Below are positions 1-6,228 of a DNA stretch of 10,889 bases, piece by piece (position 1 is the first letter of the stretch; each line of letters opens with the position of its first letter). The notes under the pieces are model-generated. The model saw only the letters and a program-made list of their open reading frames with translations. It did no database searches and was not told the origin of the DNA. This DNA comes from JBQTJN01 sp052387095 (lineage in GTDB: Bacteria > Pseudomonadota > Alphaproteobacteria > Micavibrionales > Micavibrionaceae). The stretch is taken from NCBI GenBank assembly GCA_052387095.1, contig JBQTJN010000056.1:1-10889 (forward strand). The letters are read 5' to 3'. A program made the position numbers and the translations under genes.

Positions 1-447
1 TGTTTCTTGCGGTGTTTCTGAGGGCTCCGCCTCATCTTCTGCACCCAGGAAAAGTCTGGTTTCTTGTTCTGTCATGCAGCTATTAGGTACAGTAGCATCC
101 TGGTTAAAAACTTGGCGGCATTCGAAAAGTGCATCTCGCTCAGCAAGGATTTCAGCTTGCTCTTCAATAGTTCCTTCATCAGCTTTAGGAATTGTTAGGG
201 CCTCAATATCTTTTCCCAATTTATCAAAAATTTCCTGGGGAGTTTTTCCAGCGTGTTTCATGTCGAACATAAGGTTTACAACACGTGTGTTATGAATGGC
301 ATCAACATCCCGGCCCGTATCTTTCGGCTCAGCAGGTGCAGAGTTCGAAACACCGGAAAACCCTGTAACCCCAACTACCGCCGTAACAATTCCCAAGAAG
401 ACTATAGCGATGTTACCAACTCTTTTTTGTGCTCTGTTCATAGACAT
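1..447 (-). CDS. Membrane-anchored or exported protein of unknown function, 3' end cut by window edge
   Basis: I do not recognise the family. An uninterrupted reading frame runs from the ATG at 447 to the window edge, giving 149 codons with no stop, so the C-terminus lies outside. The N-terminus has a short basic stretch (RAQKR, residues 5-9) followed by a hydrophobic segment at about residues 12-30, which suggests a signal anchor or uncleaved signal peptide. The rest is polar and helical-looking, with two cysteines (C110, C124) that could pair outside the cytoplasm, then an acidic Glu/Pro tail. The start at 447 is preferred over the ATG at 441 because AAAGGG lies about 7 bases upstream and a stop codon precedes it directly. 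A good promoter lies just upstream (478-506). Base composition is AT-rich compared with cobT. It resembles the neighbouring 510-857 product weakly. Confidence 0.72.
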   Translation of the reverse strand, partial: MSMNRAQKRVGNIAIVFLGIVTAVVGVTGFSGVSNSAPAEPKDTGRDVDAIHNTRVVNLMFDMKHAGKTPQEIFDKLGKDIEALTIPKADEGTIEEQAEILAERDALFECRQVFNQDATVPNSCMTEQETRLFLGAEDEAEPSETPQET

Positions 448-477
448 TTAGAAACCCTTTAATTAAATTGAAACTAG

Positions 478-506
478 ATATTAAATGAATTATGTAAATT
501 AGTCAA
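478..506 (-). promoter_or_regulatory. Candidate sigma-70 promoter for the left-edge minus-strand gene
   Basis: Read on the minus strand, TTGACT (506-501) is followed by a 17-base spacer and TAATAT (483-478). This matches the -35 box at 5 of 6 and the -10 box at 4 of 6, with ideal spacing. The predicted start of transcription is near 471, giving a leader of about 24 bases that contains the AAAGGG ribosome site. The promoter begins only four bases past the stop of the 510-857 gene, so the left-edge gene can be expressed independently of it. Confidence 0.5.
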
Positions 507-509
507 GGC

Positions 510-857
510 CTATGGTTGCGCTATTTCACAGGAGCCAGCTTCTCCTGTATTTTCATACTTTTGGCGCATATCTTTGATGATATTAATATAGCTGGAAAAG
601 ACCTTATAGCGTTCATTTTCTGGCAGACTAAGCCCTTTAAGACCCTCTAAAATCCCGTCCAGCTCGGCAGCAATGTCCTCCCGGTTGACCCCTTGGGCTT
701 CCATGTTCCGTATTCCTGAAATAAGCCTATTGATGGGATAAGGCTCATACTTGGTCGGCGAACTTGTAAGGAAGGCCCCTGTAACAATCACGCAGACTCC
801 CGCCAATTGCTTTGTCACATCAATAACTTTATTAAGATTAACAGGGATGACAGTCAT
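510..857 (-). CDS. Small membrane-anchored protein of unknown function (115 aa)
   Basis: I do not recognise this protein. It has a hydrophobic segment at about residues 17-32 (QLAGVCVIVTGAFLTS) after a short N-terminal stretch, consistent with a single membrane anchor, then a soluble region of about 80 residues rich in helix formers (INRLISGIRNMEAQG, DIAAELDGILEGLKGL, then a YINIIKDMRQKY helix). The start ATG at 857 has AAAAGG about 10 bases upstream. The gene is divergent from cobT with only 36 bases between start codons. It lies 62 bases upstream of another minus-strand gene with the same architecture. Residues 44-73 align without gaps to residues 55-84 of that neighbour, with 7 identities and several conservative changes, so the two may be paralogues. 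No catalytic motif is visible, and a function cannot be assigned. Confidence 0.65.
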   Translation of the reverse strand: MTVIPVNLNKVIDVTKQLAGVCVIVTGAFLTSSPTKYEPYPINRLISGIRNMEAQGVNREDIAAELDGILEGLKGLSLPENERYKVFSSYINIIKDMRQKYENTGEAGSCEIAQP

Positions 858-890
858 TTTAAGCAGGCCTTTTAAGCGCTAAACTCGAAA

Positions 891-919
891 CTTATGAACA
901 ATAAACCCGATTTTGTAAA
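891..919 (-). promoter_or_regulatory. Candidate promoter for the 510-857 gene, overlapping the cobT start codon
   Basis: On the minus strand TTTACA (919-914), a 17-base spacer and CATAAG (896-891) form a plausible -35/-10 pair (5 of 6 and 4 of 6 matches). The -10 box covers the ATG of cobT at 894-896. Transcription would start near 884 and give a leader of about 27 bases for the 115-residue protein. This rests on the motif match only. Confidence 0.35.
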
Positions 920-2741
920 GAACATCGAAAGCTTCAAGGCCGCTACAGCTGCAACCGTGCGCGCTATGGCGGGGCTTAAGGATATCGAGGTCACCTTCAG
1001 CCCCGGCGAACCGCCCGTCGGAAATATTACGGGCCTCACGCGCCTGCGCCTGCCCGATTACAATGTCGATTCCGCCTCGGTCCGGCTCGTGCGCGGCTGC
1101 GCCGATGTGCAGGCGCTCTATCTCGCCCATCACGATGAAAAAATTCACCGCCGCAACCAACCCTGCACCATGCAGGGCCGTACAATTTTCAACGCACTGG
1201 AACAGGCGCGCTGCGAAGCGATCGGCGCGCAGCAGATGGACGGCACCGCCGAAAATCTCAATGCGGTGCTGCAGGAAAAATGCAAACGCGCCGGGTTCGA
1301 GCATGTGACAAAACGCGAGCAGGCCGCGGCCGTGGATGCATTGCACGTGCTGGCGCGCATCGCCCTGACTAATGAAACCGTTCCTGAAAACGCAAAACCA
1401 GTTATCGAGGCCTGGCGGCCTTTCCTGAAATCGCAATTGAAAAACGGCTGGGCCGAGCTCCGGAAAAACCTTCACGACCAGCAAGCCTACGCGAAAGCCG
1501 CGCGCAAACTCATGCGCGATCTCGAAATGGATGATCTAGGTACGGGCGACACCTCATCCGAAGACGGCGCAGGCGAAGGCGGCGAAGATCACAAGATGGG
1601 CGAACAGGGCGAACCCGGCAGGGAACAGGACGGCTCTTCCCTCAAGGACGAAACCGCCGGCGAGGAAACCGGTGAAGACAGCGAAGGCGAACTGCTCGGC
1701 GGCGCCGATGACACCGGCGATGAATCCGGCGCCCTCGGGGAAGGCGACATGCCGGCCACACCCTTTATCAACGATCCCGACCGGCTTGTATCCGGGCGCA
1801 ACGGGCTTTACACGATTTTCACGACGGAATTCGACGAAGAAGTGAACGCTACCGAGCTCGCCGATCCCGAAGAACTAACGCGCCTGCGTGCCCTCCTTGA
1901 TAAACAACTGACCCAGCACCAGACGATCATTACAAAACTCGCCAACCGCCTGCAGCGCAAACTCATGGCACGCCAGCTCCGCACATGGCAGTTCGATCTG
2001 GATGAAGGCATTCTCGATGTCGCCCGCCTCGCCCGCGTCATTGCAAATCCGAACGTCCCTCTCACGTTCAAACAGGAAAAACAGACGCAATTCCGTGATA
2101 CGGTCGTAACACTGCTGATCGATAATTCCGGCTCGATGCGCGGAAGGCCTATCGCCATCGCTGCCATGACGACGGATATCATCGCCCGCACACTGGAAAG
2201 ATGCGGTGTGCGCGTGGAAATACTGGGCTTTACGACGCGTGCCTGGAAAGGCGGCAAAGCCCGCGATCTCTGGATGGCGCAAGGCCGCCCTGCCAACCCC
2301 GGCCGCCTGAACGACATCCGGCACATCATTTACAAATCCGCTGACGCACCGACGCGGCGCACGCGTAAAAATCTCGGCCTCATGCTCAAGGAAGGCCTGC
2401 TCAAGGAAAATATCGACGGCGAAGCGCTGGTCTGGGCTTACAACCGTCTCGCAAGGCGGCCGGAAGCGCGCAAAATCATGATGGTCATCTCCGACGGCGC
2501 GCCGGTCGATGATTCAACGCTTTCTGTGAACCCATCCAATCTGCTCGAACTCGACTTACGCAATGTCATCGAATGGATCGAAAGCCGCTCGGAAGTCGAG
2601 CTCACCGCCATTGGTATCGGCCATGATGTCACACGCTATTACAAACGCGCCATCACGATCGCCAATATTGACGGACTTGCAAAAGCCTTGACTGGACAGC
2701 TGGAAGCGTTGTTTGATGAGGGCAACAGAAGAGCTGTGTAA
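894..2741 (+). CDS. cobT: Cobaltochelatase subunit CobT (VWA domain)
   Basis: CobT is known to work with the AAA+ ATPase CobS and with CobN to insert cobalt into hydrogenobyrinic acid a,c-diamide in the aerobic cobalamin pathway, in the cytoplasm. The 615-residue product has the family's three parts. An N-terminal CobT domain covers about 1-215 (early segment FKAATAATVRAMAGLKDIEV). An acidic Glu/Asp/Gly-rich linker covers about 216-290. A C-terminal VWA domain has an intact MIDAS motif DNSGS (410-414) and a later MVISDGAP (530-537). Length is normal for the family. The start has no clear Shine-Dalgarno sequence, but the N-terminal residues fit the family. The stop TAA overlaps the next ATG (TAATG), implying translational coupling to the C26 hydrolase. 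cobS, usually adjacent in alphaproteobacteria, is not beside it. Without knowing whether other cob genes exist elsewhere, a cobalamin role is inferred from the family. Confidence 0.93.
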   Translation: MNNKPDFVKNIESFKAATAATVRAMAGLKDIEVTFSPGEPPVGNITGLTRLRLPDYNVDSASVRLVRGCADVQALYLAHHDEKIHRRNQPCTMQGRTIFNALEQARCEAIGAQQMDGTAENLNAVLQEKCKRAGFEHVTKREQAAAVDALHVLARIALTNETVPENAKPVIEAWRPFLKSQLKNGWAELRKNLHDQQAYAKAARKLMRDLEMDDLGTGDTSSEDGAGEGGEDHKMGEQGEPGREQDGSSLKDETAGEETGEDSEGELLGGADDTGDESGALGEGDMPATPFINDPDRLVSGRNGLYTIFTTEFDEEVNATELADPEELTRLRALLDKQLTQHQTIITKLANRLQRKLMARQLRTWQFDLDEGILDVARLARVIANPNVPLTFKQEKQTQFRDTVVTLLIDNSGSMRGRPIAIAAMTTDIIARTLERCGVRVEILGFTTRAWKGGKARDLWMAQGRPANPGRLNDIRHIIYKSADAPTRRTRKNLGLMLKEGLLKENIDGEALVWAYNRLARRPEARKIMMVISDGAPVDDSTLSVNPSNLLELDLRNVIEWIESRSEVELTAIGIGHDVTRYYKRAITIANIDGLAKALTGQLEALFDEGNRRAV

Positions 2742-3523
2742 TGTATAAACCGACCATTGGAATTGTAGCTGACCATGAAGTCAGAGGTGGTTTCTCCAAT
2801 CGTCCTTATTACGCCATGCGCCAGGATTATGCCGATGCTATTTCAGATACTCGCCGCGCCGTGCCTGTTATGCTTACCTATCACAATCCCAAAGATTACA
2901 TAGGCCGAATTGATGGTTTCCTGTCCATCGGCGGACAATTCGCAAGTCCTCAAAACTGGTATCTCGAAAAAAGCGGATCAAAATATTCCCGATCTATACG
3001 CGCCAATAAGGAAATAAAATTTTTTGGTATTATGCGCAAAGCCGGTATACCGGGAACAGCTATCTGCGCAGGAGAGCAAATATTTTGCGGCGCAAATAAT
3101 TCAATCATGACAAACGACGTGGATGTATATAAGACCACAGAACATTACAAAGAACAGATACAAAAACTTGACCTTACAGTCGATTTTAATGAAAAAGTAA
3201 TCCACACAGGAATACCTGCAACACAGCCTGCGCACCTAATTGATATTGTAAAGGATACTTTGCTTTATGACGTGATAGGTCAAGACAATATTTGGGTAAA
3301 CTCACATCATCAAGAAATGCCAATTATAATTGGATCCGAATTGCGGGTTTCCGCGAGAAGCAGAGATGGTCTTCCGGAAGCGGTGGAATATATTGAGCCG
3401 GAAGTATTCTTTATAGCTGTGCAATGGCATCCTGAAATATCTTTGGGACCCGATGACCCCTCCAAAAAGATTTTTAGGGCATTGGCAGAACATAGCTCTA
3501 TCTACCATTTTAATCATTCTTAA
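2741..3523 (+). CDS. Peptidase C26 / class I glutamine amidotransferase-like hydrolase
   Basis: This family hydrolyses gamma-glutamyl amide bonds; the best-known member, PuuD, releases GABA from gamma-glutamyl-GABA in putrescine breakdown. The 260-residue protein keeps the catalytic set. The nucleophile is Cys109 in AICAGEQ, the VNSHHQ motif is at 186-191, DGLPEAVEYIE is at 209-219, and VQWHPE at 227-232 supplies His230 and Glu232. The usual nucleophile elbow is GICRG, but here it reads AICAG. The glycine-rich stretch that normally follows is replaced by CGANNSIMTND, so this is a divergent member and the substrate is not predictable. Its ATG overlaps the cobT stop by one base. Codon use is clearly more AT-rich than in cobT (35-40% GC in rows counted by hand against about 65%), which may mean it was acquired separately. 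No puu genes are nearby. Confidence 0.82.
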   Translation: MYKPTIGIVADHEVRGGFSNRPYYAMRQDYADAISDTRRAVPVMLTYHNPKDYIGRIDGFLSIGGQFASPQNWYLEKSGSKYSRSIRANKEIKFFGIMRKAGIPGTAICAGEQIFCGANNSIMTNDVDVYKTTEHYKEQIQKLDLTVDFNEKVIHTGIPATQPAHLIDIVKDTLLYDVIGQDNIWVNSHHQEMPIIIGSELRVSARSRDGLPEAVEYIEPEVFFIAVQWHPEISLGPDDPSKKIFRALAEHSSIYHFNHS

Positions 3524-3567
3524 GCGCTAGCTTGTATTAATGCCTGACCTATATTAATCAATATCCT

Positions 3568-4959
3568 ATGACCGAACGCAAAATTTACAAACCCAAGCCG
3601 ATCAGCGGCTTCCCCGAATGGCTTCCCGAAGTGCGTCGCGTCGAGCAGCGCTGGCTCGACCAGATCCGCCGTGTTTTTGAAAGCTACGGCTATTGCTCCA
3701 TCGAAACCCCGTCGGTGGAGGAGCTCGATGTCATCACCGCCAAGGGCGAAGATGTCGACAAGGAAATTTATGTGCTCGAACGCCTGCAAAAAGAAGAAGG
3801 CGACACGCGCGAGGCTCGACTGGCGCTGCACTTCGACCAAACGGTTCCCTTCGCCCGTTACGTCGCGCTGCACTTCAACGATCTCACCTTCCCGTTCAAG
3901 CGCTACCAGATCCAGAAAGTCTGGCGCGGCGAACGCCCGCAGGCCGGCCGCATGCGGGAGTTTTACCAGTGCGATATCGATGTCATCAATGTCGACAGCC
4001 TGCCGCTGCAGTTCGATGCCGAAATGCCCGCAATTATCTGGGAAATCCTCACGTCCCTACCGGGGATGGAGAATGAGGAAATTCAGATACGGATTAGTAA
4101 TCGCAAAATTTTATTTGGACTATTAAAATGCTTTGGGATCAAAGAAACCGGACGATACACCAATTTGATAGATAAACTTCAGAAAGCAGGTGAAGCAGCA
4201 ACATTGATAGGCCTTAAAACTAACTTACGCCTGGATAATTTGCCTCAAGAATTTTCTGATATTTTTATTCAACTTGCAAAAATTAATTCCAAACGAGCCA
4301 ATATCTCTGGATTGCTTCGCGATTTCATCGCTCGCAATGACGTCATTGCGAGGAGCGCAAGCGACGAAGCAATCCAGACTTTACAAAGTGGAGTCGAAGA
4401 ATTGTCTTTCGTCATGGACCAACTTAAACATTTCCATGAAAACTCTGTCATCGCCGACCTCTCCATCGTTCGCGGGCTCGATTATTACACCGGCACGGTT
4501 TATGAAACGGTTTTCGTGGGCGATCCCGGCTACGGCTCCATCTGCTCCGGAGGGCGGTATGACGATCTCGCCGGTAATTACATCAACAAGCATTTACCGG
4601 GCGTGGGCATCTCGATTGGCTTCACACGCCTGTTCGACCGCCTGAGAAGCAAAAATCTTCTGCCCCTGGGCGGCTCATCCCCCGCGCACGCGCTTGTGCT
4701 GCTGCTCGATGAAGCACAGCGCCTCGCCGCCGCCGCCAAGGCGCAGGACCTGCGCAAACAGGGATTCAATGTGGAGCTTTTCCCCGTTCCCGCCAAAATC
4801 CAGAAGCAATTCGGTTACGCCGAGAAGAAGGGAATTCCCTTCGTCTTCGTACCCATGGAAGGCGGCGGTTGGGAAATCAAGGATATGCTGGCGCGCTCGC
4901 AAGGGCCCGAAAATACAGGCATCGACGCGGTGAGGAAACGTGCGCAATCCAGCTGTTAA
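3568..4959 (+). CDS. hisS: Histidyl-tRNA synthetase with an in-frame palindromic repeat insert
   Basis: HisRS is a class II synthetase that charges tRNA-His using ATP. The 463-residue product shows the class II core. An ALHFDQTVPFARYVA segment is at 86-100. Motif 2 is at about 109-138 (YQIQKVWRGERP then REFYQCDID). VRGLDYYTGTVYE is at 301-313, GSICSGGRYDDL at 323-334, and motif 3 GVGISIGFTRL at 345-355. A C-terminal anticodon-binding domain spans about 373-440. The N-terminal SGFPEWLPE start and the FDxTVPFARY segment resemble eukaryotic/archaeal-type HisRS rather than the LRPEGT form of E. coli. Gln91 stands where Leu is usual. Residues 247-270 are encoded by a palindromic repeat read in frame. 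The region between motif 2 and the repeat is much more AT-rich than its flanks. All catalytic motifs are intact, so the enzyme is probably active. No Shine-Dalgarno sequence is evident at 3568. Confidence 0.95.
   Translation: MTERKIYKPKPISGFPEWLPEVRRVEQRWLDQIRRVFESYGYCSIETPSVEELDVITAKGEDVDKEIYVLERLQKEEGDTREARLALHFDQTVPFARYVALHFNDLTFPFKRYQIQKVWRGERPQAGRMREFYQCDIDVINVDSLPLQFDAEMPAIIWEILTSLPGMENEEIQIRISNRKILFGLLKCFGIKETGRYTNLIDKLQKAGEAATLIGLKTNLRLDNLPQEFSDIFIQLAKINSKRANISGLLRDFIARNDVIARSASDEAIQTLQSGVEELSFVMDQLKHFHENSVIADLSIVRGLDYYTGTVYETVFVGDPGYGSICSGGRYDDLAGNYINKHLPGVGISIGFTRLFDRLRSKNLLPLGGSSPAHALVLLLDEAQRLAAAAKAQDLRKQGFNVELFPVPAKIQKQFGYAEKKGIPFVFVPMEGGGWEIKDMLARSQGPENTGIDAVRKRAQSSC
4307..4377. 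repeat. Palindromic repeat inside hisS, halves in reversed order
   Basis: The two arms (4307-4341 and 4342-4377) are inverted copies of one another meeting at a perfect 22-base palindrome, 4331-4352 (CTCGCAATGAC then GTCATTGCGAG). The outer ends are CTGGATTGCTTCG and CGAAGCAATCCAG; the middle of each arm differs. The same sequences make up the intergenic elements at 5508-5601 and 9036-9131, but there the GTCATTGCGAG ends are outside and the CCAG/CTGG ends face the loop. Here the order is inside out. The stretch is translated as part of HisRS (residues 247-270) with no stop or frameshift. Confidence 0.9.
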
Positions 4960-5503
4960 AATTCTCGCACTCATGCTCCTGACTGTGCCAGTTCTCGCGC
5001 AGGACGCGGTGGATAAATCCTCCACCTTCCGCCCTGACGCCTGCGAATTCGCGGTCACCTTTCCGGAGGAGCCCGATATATCGCAACGCTGCGAAACCAA
5101 TGATAAATCCCGCTGCTACGATCTCATCAGCTACAACCAGGTCTACGGCATCGACTCATCCGTCAAGTTCCGGGTCACCTGCAGCGTCGTCAACGAAGAT
5201 ATGCAGAAAAAATATACCCGCGAAGTGATGGAGGCGACCTTGCGCGCCATGACCCGCCGCAGCAACGTCGACACGTTCGACACGACATGGCGCGAGGAAA
5301 CCGATTACCGCCAGGCCGGACTGGTCGGCGAAGGCAAAGCCAATAACCTGCCAAATATCTACATCGCACAATTATGGATGGGCAAACGCTCGGCCCTTTC
5401 AGTGGAAGCCGAACTCGTCGGCGCACCGCACGAAAAAGCCGACAAGCTATTCAGCGAAACCCTGAAAAGCGTGCATTTCGTGAAGGCTGAAGTAAAAGAA
5501 TAA
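4940..5503 (+). CDS. Exported protein of unknown function (187 aa)
   Basis: I do not recognise the family. The protein begins with a classic cleavable signal peptide: basic start, hydrophobic core VKILALMLLTVPVLA (residues 6-20), and a likely cut between A20 and Q21, so the mature protein is probably periplasmic. The mature part carries four cysteines (C35, C51, C59, C81), enough for two disulfides, and a repeated style of short beta-like segments (CEFAVTFPEEPD, VKFRVTCSVV, IYIAQLWMGKRSALSVEAEL). The GTG start at 4940 is chosen because GAGG lies four bases upstream and because the later ATG at 4973 would cut off most of the signal peptide. The gene overlaps the end of hisS by 20 bases, suggesting translation coupled to hisS. 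It ends five bases before a palindromic repeat. It could be a small ligand-binding or envelope-stress protein, but nothing in the sequence decides this. Confidence 0.78.
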   Translation: MRNPAVKILALMLLTVPVLAQDAVDKSSTFRPDACEFAVTFPEEPDISQRCETNDKSRCYDLISYNQVYGIDSSVKFRVTCSVVNEDMQKKYTREVMEATLRAMTRRSNVDTFDTTWREETDYRQAGLVGEGKANNLPNIYIAQLWMGKRSALSVEAELVGAPHEKADKLFSETLKSVHFVKAEVKE

Positions 5504-5507
5504 ACAT

Positions 5508-5601
5508 CGTCATTGCGAGCGAATGGAATGAGCGAAGCAATCCAGGGCCGCAACCAAAAAACTGGATTGCTTCGTCGGCCTTCAGCCTTCTCGTAATGAC
5601 G
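5508..5601. repeat. Dispersed palindromic repeat between convergent genes, possible two-way terminator
   Basis: The left arm (5508-5545, starting CGTCATTGCGAG and ending GCAATCCAG) and the right arm (5562-5601, CTGGATTGC through CTCGTAATGACG) are inverted copies with a few mismatches around a 16-base loop. The element starts five bases after the stop of the exported-protein gene and ends two bases before the stop of sufE. As RNA it would form a long hairpin on either strand, so it could end transcription in both directions. From memory, related CGTCATTGCGAG...GCAATCC repeats occur in many bacterial genomes. Confidence 0.9.
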
Positions 5602-5602
5602 G

Positions 5603-6007
5603 CTAGGCTTGAGCCAACTCATTAATCTTCTCCACCATCGCAAAGAAACCGCTGCGGCGGTTGGGCGATAAATGCTGGTCGAGACCGATTTGCTTAAAAA
5701 CTGCGGCAATATCCGCCTGGCGGATTTCATCCGGTGTTTTACCCTCGTAGGCCGCATAGAGCAGCGCGACCAGTCCGCGCACGATATGCGCGTCACTGTC
5801 GGCGATAAAATGAAACCGCCCGCCTTTCACTTCCGCCTTCATCCACACGCGGCTGGTGCAGCCCGGCACGAGCCGGTCATCTATTTTGAGCGCCTCGTCC
5901 ATGACAGGCAATGTCCGCCCCAGATCGATCAGGTAGCGATAACGCTCCTCCCAGTCGTCAAATAGGGCGAAATTATCGGCAAGTTCCTGCAGGGTTTTCT
6001 TGGTCAT
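5603..6007 (-). CDS. sufE: SufE-type cysteine desulfurase sulfur acceptor
   Basis: SufE accepts persulfide sulfur from the cysteine desulfurase SufS on a conserved cysteine and passes it on for Fe-S cluster assembly in the cytoplasm. The 134-residue protein has the family length and the signature LVPGCTSRVW, with the acceptor cysteine at position 50. It also has DSDAHIVRGLVALL (70-83), AYEGKTPDEI (86-95) and the C-terminal GLDQHLSPNRRSGF (108-121) typical of SufE. The start ATG at 6007 lacks a strong Shine-Dalgarno sequence. A TATAAT box lies about 50 bases upstream. No suf or isc genes are in the window, so it is an orphan here, as is common for sufE in alphaproteobacteria. CsdE is the main alternative within the same family. 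Confidence 0.92.
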   Translation of the reverse strand: MTKKTLQELADNFALFDDWEERYRYLIDLGRTLPVMDEALKIDDRLVPGCTSRVWMKAEVKGGRFHFIADSDAHIVRGLVALLYAAYEGKTPDEIRQADIAAVFKQIGLDQHLSPNRRSGFFAMVEKINELAQA

Positions 6008-6058
6008 GTTTGTCGTAATCAGTTAAACTTTTACACATATTCTTGGCGTTAAAATGGA

Positions 6059-6064
6059 ATTATA
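6059..6064 (-). promoter_or_regulatory. Candidate -10 box for sufE
   Basis: The minus strand carries a perfect TATAAT 51 bases upstream of the sufE start codon, in the AT-rich gap between sufE and clpX. The best -35 match at 16-18 base spacing is poor (CTGTTT or TCTGTT), so this is only a partial promoter. I saw no convincing promoter for clpX in the same gap. Confidence 0.35.
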
Positions 6065-6228
6065 GGACGAAGAGATCAATAAACAGATATTTGTTTTTAA
6101 AAAAGAAAAAACCATTTGATTAGCATAGGGACTTGCACATGAGCGCTCCACTTGGCAGATTGTTAAGAACTGATTCAAACGGCGCCCCAGAACACCTCCC
6201 CGGGAAGCAAACACAGGATTCTATCTAA

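Noticed and set aside
74..462. Two plus-strand small frames at the left edge
   Set aside because: The minus strand carries a better-supported gene here, with promoter, ribosome site and hydrophobic N-terminus.
879..2329. Minus-strand open frames opposite cobT (879-1484, 1808-2329, 1875-2324)
   Set aside because: They lie entirely against well-supported CobT domains and encode arginine/serine- or histidine-rich sequence with no family resemblance.
6090..6228. Heat-shock or sigma-70 promoter for clpX
   Set aside because: CTTG and TTGGCA words occur near 6133 and 6153, but no acceptable -10 or heat-shock CCCCAT-like box lies at the right distance.
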